Shown here piece by piece: positions 35,339-44,594 of a stretch of 64,000 bases of DNA. The DNA is from Bacteroides gallinarum DSM 18171 = JCM 13658. Its GTDB lineage: Bacteria > Bacteroidota > Bacteroidia > Bacteroidales > Bacteroidaceae. Positions within the stretch are counted from its first letter, which is position 1. Each line of letters opens with the position of its first letter. Position numbers and translations under genes: made by a program. The notes under the pieces are model-generated. The model was not told where the DNA came from. It did not search any database and saw only the letters and a list, made by a program, of their open reading frames with translations. Location: the NCBI RefSeq assembly GCF_000374365.1, contig NZ_KB894125.1, positions 52,577-116,576 of the forward strand. The letters are read 5' to 3'.

Positions 35339-36997
35339 ATGAATAAGAAAATGATGAACAAATGGATTTTCGGGGCGGCACTCCTGCTGTTTGCCGCCTG
35401 TACTCAGGATGAACTGACGGAGCAAGGCGACACCCTGCCCGAAGGCGTGTACCCGTTGGAGATTTCATCTGTCACCCTCGAAGCGGAGGTTAGTACTCAG
35501 CCGTGGGGAGCGGACGGCCCGCAGACCCGTGTCAGTGAGAACAACCCGGACAGGAACAGCAGCAAGTGGGACGGTAATGAAACTATCTATGTGCAACTGG
35601 ACAATACAGACGAGATTGGAGAGTTCAAAATAAACAAAATAGATGAAAATATAACGGTTAAACCTGTCAATACCGTCTATTGGACAAAACGCACCGATGA
35701 CGTGACGGCATGGTATACCTCGCCCGAATACGATAACGGAAACGGAATTATCAATCTCGCCGACCAATCGCAAGGGCTGGCCTACGTGCTGCAAGCCACC
35801 GCAGAGAAGGCTTTCTACGACAGCCCCGTTTCGTTGAAATTCACTCATCAGCTTGCCAAAATACGGGTGAAACTCATGGGCGAAAAGGCTGGAAGTGTAA
35901 CTGATGTAAAGATAGAGAGTTGTACCTCTTGCACGAACACGAACGGAACGGTAAGTTTCGATGATACATCTACCGGCGAAATCAATATGTATCGAGTAGA
36001 TGCCAATACCTACGAAGCCAATGTAGTGCCGGACTCGCCAATAGAAAAGTTTACAGTGAACGTCGGCAACAAACTTCAAAGCCTTTCCACGCCCGTTACT
36101 CCCCAAAAAGGACAGCTGCACGAGATAACTATCAATGTGAAACAAGCAACCTTGCAACCCGATGGCGGAAAATTCACTGTCAACGATGGCGATAATGTGC
36201 TCATCAAAGACCACACGGGCACCGAACCTATCGTAGTAAACGGCACTGCCACCATCACCCTCGACAATGTGCAGCTGAACACGACCGGCAATGTGATGAC
36301 CATTAACAACGGAGCCTCCGTAACGCTGAACATTGAAGGTACGAACAACGTGTTCACCTCCACCAGCGGCGCAGGCATCAAGATTATGGATACAACAAAC
36401 AGCGGCCAACGTGGGAGCATCACTATTAACGGCACCAATGCAAGCAGTTCCAAACTGAAAGTAACGGCTGCCAGTGGCGCGGCTGTCGGATTCAGGATGG
36501 CGGGAGATGAAGCCTGGGTTACTAAGTACTGCGGTAACATCGAGATTAACAACATCACGTTGGAAGCCACGGGAGGCAACGGTTCGCCTGCCATAGGAAT
36601 ATCTGCCATAGAAACAGACGCTTATGATATTCAGAAAACATACGGCAAGATTTCCATCAATGGCTCAACGGTAAATGCCTCCAGTACAGGTAACGCGGCT
36701 TGTATAGGCACTCCTAATCATAGCACCAGTTCTCCATTCACATTAGAAGGCATTTTCATCAGCAACTCCACAATAACCGCTACAGCCGAGGGAAACCAAG
36801 CTGCCTGCATCGGTTTCGGATATACAAGCTACTCAAATGAAAAGATAATAAAGAAAATCGAATTTACGAATACCACGCTCCACCTTACCACAGGGGCATC
36901 CAATAAAGTAGGCTTCGGTGGGGGCGACAGCCAGCAGCTGCCCGAGGGCATCTGGAACAACGGAAACAAAGTCGGCGATACGGGTTGGAATCCGTAA
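35339..36997 (+). CDS. Fimbrillin-like lipoprotein with beta-helix domain
   Basis: A 552-residue lipoprotein inside the injection operon. The lipobox is LLFAACTQDE (Cys near residue 21). A fimbrillin-like region covers about 30-270 (PLEISSVTLEAEV...PVSLKFTHQLAKIRVKLM...GQLHEITINVKQATL). A long repetitive beta-strand region covers about 275-552 (VVNGTATITLDNVQLNTTGNVMTINNGASVTLN; GSITINGTNASSSKLKV), as in right-handed beta-helix adhesins and carbohydrate-binding proteins. It is probably surface-anchored. Its position between PAAR and gp25 is unusual; it may bind targets or display the particle, which is inference. Confidence 0.75.
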   Translation: MNKKMMNKWIFGAALLLFAACTQDELTEQGDTLPEGVYPLEISSVTLEAEVSTQPWGADGPQTRVSENNPDRNSSKWDGNETIYVQLDNTDEIGEFKINKIDENITVKPVNTVYWTKRTDDVTAWYTSPEYDNGNGIINLADQSQGLAYVLQATAEKAFYDSPVSLKFTHQLAKIRVKLMGEKAGSVTDVKIESCTSCTNTNGTVSFDDTSTGEINMYRVDANTYEANVVPDSPIEKFTVNVGNKLQSLSTPVTPQKGQLHEITINVKQATLQPDGGKFTVNDGDNVLIKDHTGTEPIVVNGTATITLDNVQLNTTGNVMTINNGASVTLNIEGTNNVFTSTSGAGIKIMDTTNSGQRGSITINGTNASSSKLKVTAASGAAVGFRMAGDEAWVTKYCGNIEINNITLEATGGNGSPAIGISAIETDAYDIQKTYGKISINGSTVNASSTGNAACIGTPNHSTSSPFTLEGIFISNSTITATAEGNQAACIGFGYTSYSNEKIIKKIEFTNTTLHLTTGASNKVGFGGGDSQQLPEGIWNNGNKVGDTGWNP

Positions 36998-37048
36998 TAA
37001 GCGGAAGTTTCTCCCGAAGCACCCTTGCATGGGTCATAAAAGAGAATC

Positions 37049-37080
37049 AAGGTAGCCACCCTCACAGGTGGCTCGCCTTT
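37049..37080 (+). terminator. Terminator-like hairpin
   Basis: AAGG..GCCACC pairs with GGTGGC...CCTT and is followed by TTC. It lies between the fimbrillin-like gene and the AT-rich gene at 37119. The T run is short. Confidence 0.4.
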
Positions 37081-37118
37081 CAGGAAATTAGTAATAACGA
37101 CATTAAAATTGGAAGAAT

Positions 37119-38612
37119 ATGTACGAGGCAAGACAGAATAAGGAGAGGGTTTCACGGCAAATTGATGGAGGCTGTGGAGTAAGTCAGAGGGTGAGAATAG
37201 AGAATTGCATTATGCATTCAAAAGTTAAAAAGATCCAAGAAAATTCTATAGATACACCAGTTCAACGTTCAATAGGATTTGAGGCGGAACTATGTGTTCC
37301 TACCATGAATAAGCCCCAAAATGACGATGCAGAAAGTAAAATTAATACGTTTTTAAAAGGAGGAGTAGGATATGGAGTGCCCTTAGGTCAAATAGATAAA
37401 AATATTAGATTAACTTCAGATCATAACAATCTTGCTAATACTCATATTGATATACGAAAAGCATTAATAAAACAGGGTTATACTGTTCCAAAATTAGAAC
37501 CTATGACTAATTTAGAATATGTAACCGATCCATTTAATGAATTAGATTCATCAAAAGATTGTGAAATAGACCAAGCTATAGAAAATATTGCAAATCATAC
37601 AAAATCGCTTTTTAACAATGATGTAGATAGTAAAATGATACCTATTCCTAATAGTAGTTATTATACAGGTATTCCCAAGGGAGAATTAGAGACAAAATAT
37701 AATGGCAAGATTAATAATGAAATTAGCAATTTTCAAACAAGTATAAAGGATTCTTATTATATCCAAGCTACCGCCGGCATAATTCCTTCTGCTGTAAGAG
37801 ATTTACATAATAATTTTATAGAATCAGAAATGATGGAAATAAATGGCACCCCCCAAAAAAATATATATAAAAAAGTTATTGTTACTGCAATAAACATAGT
37901 TGATGAAGTCATCAAAGCATTAGAAACAGAAGAATGGTTTTGTAATGCAAACGCTATAAAAAAAATAAAAAAGAATAACTACGAAAGCTACGAAAGTTTC
38001 ATGGGCATTTTGTATCTGGCTTATATGTATATGCTGGGAAGTGCTATAAATCAAACAACTTTTTTTGGTAAATCCACTATAAAAAATGCAGTTCCATTTA
38101 TGTTAAAATTAACAAATATGAAAAATGTTTGTTTAGCTGATAAAAACTTGGATGATTTTATTATCAAGACTAAGAGTAAACCAAATAAAAAAAAGAAAGA
38201 ATTAATAAAACTATTACATAGTATAGATGTATTTTTAGAAGGTAGCGCTTATGCGACACCTGCTTTTTGGGAGTCAACAATAACAGGGATGGGCCTCAAA
38301 GTTAGTAGAGCTGATGAAAACGACAAAAATAGAACAGCCATAGTTGATAGAAAATTAGTCTCTAATATTTTTCGTGAAAATAAAGAAAAACTTACATCCT
38401 CAGCTAACACAGCAGAAGAAAGAGGTTTTAACGCTCCAGATGAAATGGATTCTGACCAAATAAAAGTTAATCAAGAAGGATTACAACTCGAATATAGATA
38501 TATATTTTTCAAACCAGATTCTAATAATCTAAAGGATACATTATGGAGCATAGTAAATGAGGTAAGGGAACATAATAAAAAGTGGGTTAGAAACCGACAG
38601 TCACAAGTATAA
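37119..38612 (+). CDS. Putative eCIS cargo protein with IGFEAEL motif
   Basis: A 497-residue, strongly AT-rich gene amid GC-richer structural genes. The N-terminus MYEARQNKERVSRQIDGG resembles that of the DUF4157 protein (METERTYQNKVARTIQQ), suggesting a shared loading signal. Then PVQRSIGFEAELCVP (residues about 46-60) and LEYVTDPFNELD (about 126-137) resemble the first strand and the E...TxPF motif of amidoligase/glutamate-cysteine-ligase-like enzymes. Later segments include FLEGSAYATPAFWESTITGMGL. There is no signal peptide. The likeliest role is a payload of the injection particle, and the enzymatic fold is a hypothesis. Confidence 0.6.
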   Translation: MYEARQNKERVSRQIDGGCGVSQRVRIENCIMHSKVKKIQENSIDTPVQRSIGFEAELCVPTMNKPQNDDAESKINTFLKGGVGYGVPLGQIDKNIRLTSDHNNLANTHIDIRKALIKQGYTVPKLEPMTNLEYVTDPFNELDSSKDCEIDQAIENIANHTKSLFNNDVDSKMIPIPNSSYYTGIPKGELETKYNGKINNEISNFQTSIKDSYYIQATAGIIPSAVRDLHNNFIESEMMEINGTPQKNIYKKVIVTAINIVDEVIKALETEEWFCNANAIKKIKKNNYESYESFMGILYLAYMYMLGSAINQTTFFGKSTIKNAVPFMLKLTNMKNVCLADKNLDDFIIKTKSKPNKKKKELIKLLHSIDVFLEGSAYATPAFWESTITGMGLKVSRADENDKNRTAIVDRKLVSNIFRENKEKLTSSANTAEERGFNAPDEMDSDQIKVNQEGLQLEYRYIFFKPDSNNLKDTLWSIVNEVREHNKKWVRNRQSQV

Positions 38613-38860
38613 AGAATTGCAATCCGCAACCATAGAATATAAACGAAATTCATTTGGATGAATTGAAACATCATGCGGCTGATTTTGTCCGTCAGATACC
38701 GGAACGTAGCTTATCCTGCCTGGTTATTTTTGACTCATGTGAATTAAAGCCTCCGGTAACGCATAAACTGCAAGCCAATCCCCCCTTCCCCAACCCGTTC
38801 GAGGAAGTAAAGCAAAAGGAACGGAACCTATCAATCAAACCATAAAAAACAAAAAGTATT

Positions 38861-38983
38861 ATGGCAATTTTAATAAAACCCATTCAGCGCCCCAATCCGC
38901 TCGACAAGAATGCCGCCAAGAAATGGTACGTAGTACAAGTGACCACCGCACAGATGGACGGAGTATTAGGATTTGTAATCTGA
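38861..38983 (+). pseudogene. Truncated HU-family DNA-binding protein
   Basis: The first ~33 residues (MAILIKPIQRPNPLDKNAAK...VQVTTAQMD) are the N-terminus of the Bacteroidales HU-like family, usually well over 100 residues. The frame then changes to an unrelated GVLGFVI and stops after 40 residues. It is probably a remnant left when the KilA-N segment or other cargo inserted downstream. Region 38613-38860 upstream shows no supported gene. Confidence 0.65.
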
Positions 38984-39146
38984 AACCATAAAGCGACAGC
39001 GTTCTTTGACATACTGGAAAAAGGAATCTTTACGACAAGTGAGAGCAGAGGGTGCTTGCATCCTTTGCCGAACGGAGTAAAGATGCACGAAAGTGAATAA
39101 TGGGGAGAAAAGCCGAACCATTGGATGAAGAAGTGGATAAATATAG

Positions 39147-39154
39147 TATCTTTG
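39147..39154 (+). promoter_or_regulatory. Promoter -7 box of the KilA-N gene
   Basis: TATCTTTG matches TAnnTTTG, 26 nt upstream of the ATG at 39181. A TTG at 39121 is the nearest -33 candidate (23-nt spacer, slightly long). It argues against the TTG start at 39166. Confidence 0.5.
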
Positions 39155-39180
39155 CTTATATTTAATTGAATAGTAAGGAT

Positions 39181-39981
39181 ATGGCTAAAATATTGGTAAA
39201 AGATACAATAGTATCAGTCATACAAGTTCGGGATGATGATTATATCAACCTTACCGACATGCTAAAAGCCAAAGACGGTGAATTCTTCTTTTCCAATTGG
39301 CTGAGAAACAGGAATACAGTTGAATTTCTTGGGATATGGAAAAAACTGAATAACCCGACTTTTAATTGTGCCAAATTCGACATAATTAAAAGTCAGGCTG
39401 GCTTGAACAGTTACCGTCTGAGTGCCAAGGAATGGATGCTGAAGACGAACGCTATTGGTATTGTCGCCAAAGCCGGGCGATATGGCGGTACATACGCACA
39501 CAAAGACATTGCTTTTGAGTTTGCCATGTGGATAAGTCCGGAATTCAAGGTTTACCTGATTCGGGAGTTCCAACGGCTGAAGGAGCAAGAACAGGCGCAG
39601 ATTGGCTGGAACGCGAAGCGGGAACTGTCGAAAATCAACTATCGTATCCATACCGATGCTATCAAGCAGAACCTTGTTCCGCAGGAGATAACCCCGGCAC
39701 AAGCCTCACGCATCTACGCCAACGAAGCCGATGTGCTGAACATGGCACTGTTCGGGATGACTGCCTTGGAATGGCGTGATGCCCATCCCGGCCTGAAAGG
39801 CAACATCCGCGACTATGCCTCGATAAACGAGTTGATTTGCTTATCGAACATAAAAAGCCTAAATGCCGTGTTTATACAAGACGGAATACCCCAGCGAGAA
39901 CGACTCATTCGCTTGAACCGCATCGCCATACAACAGATGCAGGTACTGGAGGACATGACAGGACGCAACTTATTGAAATGA
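39181..39981 (+). CDS. KilA-N domain protein
   Basis: A 266-residue protein with an N-terminal KilA-N DNA-binding domain (residues about 10-110): YINLTDMLKAKDGEFFFSNWLRNRNTVEFL, YRLSAKEWMLKTNAIGIVAKAGRYGGTYAHKDIAFEFAMWISPEFKVYLIREFQRL. The rest is a helical region ending LEDMTGRNLLK. KilA-N proteins are phage- or plasmid-type regulators or antirepressors. It has its own promoter and terminator, so it is an autonomous unit inserted within the injection operon. It might regulate the operon or be a passenger. Confidence 0.85.
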   Translation: MAKILVKDTIVSVIQVRDDDYINLTDMLKAKDGEFFFSNWLRNRNTVEFLGIWKKLNNPTFNCAKFDIIKSQAGLNSYRLSAKEWMLKTNAIGIVAKAGRYGGTYAHKDIAFEFAMWISPEFKVYLIREFQRLKEQEQAQIGWNAKRELSKINYRIHTDAIKQNLVPQEITPAQASRIYANEADVLNMALFGMTALEWRDAHPGLKGNIRDYASINELICLSNIKSLNAVFIQDGIPQRERLIRLNRIAIQQMQVLEDMTGRNLLK

Positions 39982-40023
39982 CGCTTGCAGGTTTAACGCC
40001 TTCTATATAAAAGCCCCATTATT

Positions 40024-40075
40024 CCGCTTTCCCTTGACTGCATGGATGCAGCGAAAGGAAAGCGGTTTCCTTTTT
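40024..40075 (+). terminator. Intrinsic terminator after the KilA-N gene
   Basis: CCGCTTTCC (40024-40032) pairs perfectly with GGAAAGCGG (40057-40065), with an inner CTGCA/TGCAG stem, followed by TTTCCTTTTT. It would separate the upstream cargo from gp25 and the baseplate genes. Confidence 0.75.
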
Positions 40076-40137
40076 CCGGTTAGTCAAGAGCAAAACAGAG
40101 AATTAACAAAAGTAGTAACGATATACAGAACAAGAAT

Positions 40138-40560
40138 ATGAACGAAGACAGGACATTCCTCGGCAAAGGCTGGAGCTTCCCTCCGGCACTGGACAGGGAC
40201 GGCACACCCACCCGGATGGCCGCCTACGAGGAGAAGATACGCCAGAGCCTGTGGACACTGCTGAGCACCTCGCCCGGCGAACGCGTCCACCGCTACGACT
40301 ACGGCTGCCCGATACGGCGGTATGCCTTCGAGGTGATGGACGTGGCGACGCAGACCCTGCTGCGCGACGAGATAGAACGTGCCGTAGTGATGTTCGAGCC
40401 GAGGGTGGACCTGAACCGGGTGGACTTCGAGGCGAACGACAGGGAAGGCATCCTGAAAATCACCCTCGACTACACCATCCGGCAGACCAACCGCCGCACC
40501 AACATGGTCTATCCCTTCTACCTGAACGAAGGCACCGACCTGTCGGGACTGCAACCATAA
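40138..40560 (+). CDS. gp25-like baseplate protein (Pvc9)
   Basis: A 140-residue GPW/gp25 family protein: GKGWSFPPALDRDGTPTRMAAYEEKIRQSLWTLLSTSPGERVHRYDYGCPIRRYAFE. The EKIRQSL...TSPGER block is the family signature. It forms part of the inner baseplate where sheath assembly starts. It begins the second half of the structural operon, after the KilA-N terminator, with 15 nt to the baseplate J gene. Confidence 0.93.
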   Translation: MNEDRTFLGKGWSFPPALDRDGTPTRMAAYEEKIRQSLWTLLSTSPGERVHRYDYGCPIRRYAFEVMDVATQTLLRDEIERAVVMFEPRVDLNRVDFEANDREGILKITLDYTIRQTNRRTNMVYPFYLNEGTDLSGLQP

Positions 40561-40575
40561 AAGAAAGGAGACCCA

Positions 40576-43500
40576 ATGGCAGAAAAGACGACATACGAAC
40601 TGAAAGGCACGCTGCGGGACGAGTGCATGACGAACCGCGCGACCCTGGACGGTTTCCACCCCATAGAGAGCGACTGGCGGGAACTGATGCGCTGGCTCAT
40701 GTCCGTGAGCGGTGACGTGCCCTATTATGACTCCGGCGACAGAGAGAGCGGCAGACTGTCATCGCTGTGGGAGAACCATGTGCTGACCGTACTGGTGGAC
40801 ATCCTGTGCAAGGACATCGGCGGCTATGTCGATTCGTTTGTGGAAGGGCGCGGCACATCCTCCCGCCAGTCATATTTCTGCCGCCTGCAGGAGTCCTTCC
40901 GCAACTGGATATCGCGTCTCGAAATCTTTGTACGCACCAGCAGGAACATGGCAGCGGACAGCCCTTCCATCGCCGTGGCGTTGCAGATGACGGGACAGTT
41001 AGGGGCTGCCCTGTCGCAAGACGGTGAGTCCCGCATGAAATATGCCTCCCACCGGATAGACGACACGAACCGCCCGTACTACCGGATGCTCGGTGTCGTG
41101 GAGGACATCCAGAAGAAAGGCGGTGAATACATCGCACGTATCGAGTCGGGCGGCGACCTGGATGCCTCGCTCGCCCTGCTGCTCACCTTCGTCCGGAATT
41201 ACTGCGGCATCGCCAATCGCTTCAACCGGCGTTTCAGTGGCTGGGTGGAGTTCTACCGCAAGAACATCCTGCACGACACGCCGAAAGAAGCCGTGCAGGA
41301 CAGTACATACGTCATCATCGAACCCGACCGCACGAAAAAGGCGGAGACTTTTCCGTTGCCGGGAAGCACAGCATTCTTTGCCGGGCAGAACGCGGACGGC
41401 TCCGACCTCCTCTATGCCACCACAGAAAAGGCATATATCATCCCGGCACAGTTACGTTCCGCACATTCCCTGTTCAGCAAAGAAAACCGTCTGTATGCCG
41501 CAGCATTGCTGACCGAAGGACAGGACAACCCATGCCCGCTGTTCGACATAAAGAATCAGGCAGCCTCGGCACTGGAATACGGATGGCTCCTGACCTCACG
41601 CAGCCTGGTCCTCTCGGAAGGCAGGCGTACAGTGATTGTAAGTATCCGTTTAGAGAGCGGCGAAGAGGATTCCATGCCCGACCTTTCATATTTCAATGAA
41701 AACACAGCCGCCTTCATCCTGCAACTCAGCGGAAGCGAAGGCTGGCGGCAAAAAGAAGAATACGCCATAGAGACAGACCGTGAACACGGCATTCTCCGCC
41801 TTACAATCACTCTGACCGAAAGCGAGGAAGCCCCGGTACCCTGCACGGAGGAACTGCACGGCATCGCCACCGAATATCCGGCGCTGCGCATCCTGTTCGC
41901 CGACAGGAAAATCATAGATGCACTACCCCATGAACTATATATAAAGGAAATCACCCTGAATACGGAAGTGGACGGCATCCGGAACTTCACCCTTATCGGT
42001 GAGTCCGGACAGGCGGACCCCTCGCAGCCGTTCTATCCCTTCGGCCCGACGGGCGAACGCGGCAGCCGGCTGGTTTTCGGCCACGAGGAAGCCGCACTGA
42101 AAAAGACAACCTCCGTGACCTTGAAAGGGACATGGACGAAACTGCCCGGAAACGGCTTCAAGCCGATATACGAGAACTACGGCCTGGAAAAACCGGTAGA
42201 CGGGAACAGCTTCACCGTCCGCTGCGAATGGCAGGAAGAGAGCCGCTGGCACGAATGCGCCGCCTCTCCGCAGCAGCTGTTCCGTATGGACGGAACAGAC
42301 AAGCTGACGGATGAAGCCGTCTTTGAACTCGCATTGGAGGAAAAGACGACCGCCAACGCCCCCCAGCCTATGCCTTACCGCCGGGACGGTAACGGTTTCT
42401 ACCGCCTGGTATTGGAGAGCCCGGAAACAGGTTTCGGTACGAATGCCTACTACCGCCGGTTTACCGAAGTGATGCTGCACAACGGCAGGGAGAAGGAAAA
42501 GAACCGGCTGCCCGTTCCCGAGCAGCCGCAGGTGCCGATGCTGGGAGACGTGACTTTCGGGTATAAGTCGGCAGAAACGCTTGCCTCCGGCAAAAACGGC
42601 AGCCTGTACCGTTTCTCGGAGCTGTCCGGATATGAGGTGTGCGCATTGCAGGAAAACCGCCATCCTGTCTTCCATCCGTGCATGGAGCCTCCCGCCATCC
42701 TCCTGAACCTGGAGCACATGGGCGACACGAGCCGTGTACGGCTTTATCTCGCATTGCGCTATGCCGCCAACGGCAGGAATTCCTCCGGCAATCCGACGGA
42801 CTGCAAGCTGATCATCAGCCGGTATGCGGGCAACGGTTTTTGGCAGGAAATACCCGGTGACAACATACTGTGCGAAGAGACGGACGGCCTGACCCGCAGC
42901 GGCTTCATCGAGGTCAAGGCATCGGCATCTGAAGATGCGGACAACCTGTGGCTGAAACTCTCCTTTGCAGAAGGCAAGGCCCCGGAAAGCATGATACTGG
43001 AAGGCATCCACCTGAACTGTCTCCGGGTGACGGCAGAGAACGGAGACGGCAGCTCCCTGCCTGCCGGGACAATAGCCGCCCCGCTGGTGGAAGACAGCCG
43101 TATCCTTTCCGTGTGCCAGCCCTTTGCAGGCAGCGGGGGCAAGACGGCTGAGACGGGGCAGGATGCCGTCATACGGCAACGCATCCGCATTTCCGCCCGT
43201 AACCGTGCGGTATGCGGCAGCAACTATGAGGAAATGATACTGGAGCGTTTCCCGGAAATCGAGAAGGCGTGCTGCATCCCCGCATCGGGAAATGACGAGA
43301 CCGTCCGCATCGTGGTGTTCCCGAAGCCGGAGAAGAGGACCTATCCGTTCCTGCCCGGCTGGAAACTGTCCGAGATAGAAAATTATATACGGCAGTATGC
43401 CTCCCCATTCGCGAAGATACAGGCGGTCAATCCGGTGTACGAACCGCTGTCCGTCACCTTCAGGGCGGTGCTGAAAAAAGACACGGCCGATCCCGGTACG

Positions 43501-43830
43501 GTAAAACGCCGGATTGCAAGACGCATCAGGGTATTCCTGATGGCATGGTACATGGACGGCAGGCTGCCGGATTTCGGCGTGCGGTATTCGTGCGACGCCC
43601 TCCTTTCACGCACCGTCAACGACGAGAATATTGAGGAGTTCGTTTCTCTGGAAATCCGGACAGGAAAGAAGCTGTACCGGATTACGGAAGAATTGCGAGA
43701 TGAGGATACCGTCCTTTCCGCTTCAGACGAGTGCGGAGTCCTCTATATAGACACGCTCGACGTGGAACTGGTAGATAGCCGCCGCGGAGTGGACGAGGGA
43801 AAAATCGGGACAGACTTTATGATAGGATAG
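40576..43830 (+). CDS. Baseplate J/gp6-like protein (Pvc11)
   Basis: A 1084-residue baseplate wedge protein. A long N-terminal and central region holds repeated beta domains. The C-terminal ~150 residues carry the baseplate J-like block (RAVCGSNYEEMILERFPEIEKACCIP, then EIENYIRQYASPFAKIQAVNPVYEPLSVTFRAVLKK...IARRIRVFLMAWYMDG). It links gp25 and the hub to the periphery. The protein is long, in line with large Pvc11/Afp11-type proteins. Confidence 0.88.
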   Translation: MAEKTTYELKGTLRDECMTNRATLDGFHPIESDWRELMRWLMSVSGDVPYYDSGDRESGRLSSLWENHVLTVLVDILCKDIGGYVDSFVEGRGTSSRQSYFCRLQESFRNWISRLEIFVRTSRNMAADSPSIAVALQMTGQLGAALSQDGESRMKYASHRIDDTNRPYYRMLGVVEDIQKKGGEYIARIESGGDLDASLALLLTFVRNYCGIANRFNRRFSGWVEFYRKNILHDTPKEAVQDSTYVIIEPDRTKKAETFPLPGSTAFFAGQNADGSDLLYATTEKAYIIPAQLRSAHSLFSKENRLYAAALLTEGQDNPCPLFDIKNQAASALEYGWLLTSRSLVLSEGRRTVIVSIRLESGEEDSMPDLSYFNENTAAFILQLSGSEGWRQKEEYAIETDREHGILRLTITLTESEEAPVPCTEELHGIATEYPALRILFADRKIIDALPHELYIKEITLNTEVDGIRNFTLIGESGQADPSQPFYPFGPTGERGSRLVFGHEEAALKKTTSVTLKGTWTKLPGNGFKPIYENYGLEKPVDGNSFTVRCEWQEESRWHECAASPQQLFRMDGTDKLTDEAVFELALEEKTTANAPQPMPYRRDGNGFYRLVLESPETGFGTNAYYRRFTEVMLHNGREKEKNRLPVPEQPQVPMLGDVTFGYKSAETLASGKNGSLYRFSELSGYEVCALQENRHPVFHPCMEPPAILLNLEHMGDTSRVRLYLALRYAANGRNSSGNPTDCKLIISRYAGNGFWQEIPGDNILCEETDGLTRSGFIEVKASASEDADNLWLKLSFAEGKAPESMILEGIHLNCLRVTAENGDGSSLPAGTIAAPLVEDSRILSVCQPFAGSGGKTAETGQDAVIRQRIRISARNRAVCGSNYEEMILERFPEIEKACCIPASGNDETVRIVVFPKPEKRTYPFLPGWKLSEIENYIRQYASPFAKIQAVNPVYEPLSVTFRAVLKKDTADPGTVKRRIARRIRVFLMAWYMDGRLPDFGVRYSCDALLSRTVNDENIEEFVSLEIRTGKKLYRITEELRDEDTVLSASDECGVLYIDTLDVELVDSRRGVDEGKIGTDFMIG

Positions 43831-43853
43831 GAACATAAAAAAGATATAAAGAT

Positions 43854-44585
43854 ATGGGCAACAGATACAAGGACAGGGAAACATTGAAGTCGTACTTCCA
43901 AAGGGGGGATGTCCCCACGGAAGAGCAGTTTGCCGAACTCATCGACTCGGTTCCCAACATACATGAAGACGGCCAGGCAAAAGTCTCTCCCGCCGACGGC
44001 ATCCGTCTCTTCCCTTCGGACAAGAATGGCGTGGTCGCCACCGTTTTTTCCTCCGACCCGGAGAAGCCCGGAGCCTCCCCCTTGTGGCGCATCGCCCTCA
44101 CCGGGGACAACGGTCTGGAGATACGGAATGGCGAGGACGAGCCTGTGATGACCGCAGACAAGGAAAAGAACGTGACCGTGGCTGGAACGGTGAAGGCGGA
44201 CAGATTCCTTTCCGATGACGGCGATGAGGGAGATACGCCCGGTACGGATGTGCTGAAGGTCAAGGCAAACGGATACTGGCAGAACCTGCCTGTGGAAGCG
44301 GAAGCCGGGCAGGAGATAAAAGGATGCCGGGTGTACCGCATATCCGCCTGCTACGTGAACAGCCTTACACGGAAATACTCCACCTGCGAAGCCATCGCCT
44401 CGCACTCGGACGGGTACGGAAGGAAAGTACGCTCCCCGCGCAGCCACTGGTGGGGCTGGTCGGGACATATGAAGATACGCTGGAGGAAGACAGGCGACAA
44501 ACTCTTCCTCCAGATAAAGAGCAAGGGCGTGCAGAGCGGTGCGGAAACCATCCATTGCCGTATCGAAACCATCTGGAAAATATAA
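43854..44585 (+). CDS. Possible tail-fibre or baseplate accessory protein
   Basis: A 243-residue protein. The N-terminus YKDRETLKSYFQRGDVPTEEQFAELIDS is often seen in Bacteroidetes fibre-like proteins. A central beta region with a VTVAGTVKADRFLSDDG block follows, typical of short fibre repeats. The C-terminal domain is rich in aromatic and basic residues (KVRSPRSHWWGWSGHMKIRWRK) and could bind a surface ligand. It lies between the two large baseplate genes, roughly where PVC clusters carry fibre genes. The fibre role is inference. Confidence 0.55.
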   Translation: MGNRYKDRETLKSYFQRGDVPTEEQFAELIDSVPNIHEDGQAKVSPADGIRLFPSDKNGVVATVFSSDPEKPGASPLWRIALTGDNGLEIRNGEDEPVMTADKEKNVTVAGTVKADRFLSDDGDEGDTPGTDVLKVKANGYWQNLPVEAEAGQEIKGCRVYRISACYVNSLTRKYSTCEAIASHSDGYGRKVRSPRSHWWGWSGHMKIRWRKTGDKLFLQIKSKGVQSGAETIHCRIETIWKI

Positions 44586-44594
44586 CGGACCGTT

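Noticed and set aside
38654..38845. 63-codon frame before the HU remnant
   Set aside because: TTG start, no family and no clear ribosome-binding site. It may be decayed sequence, so it is not listed as a gene.
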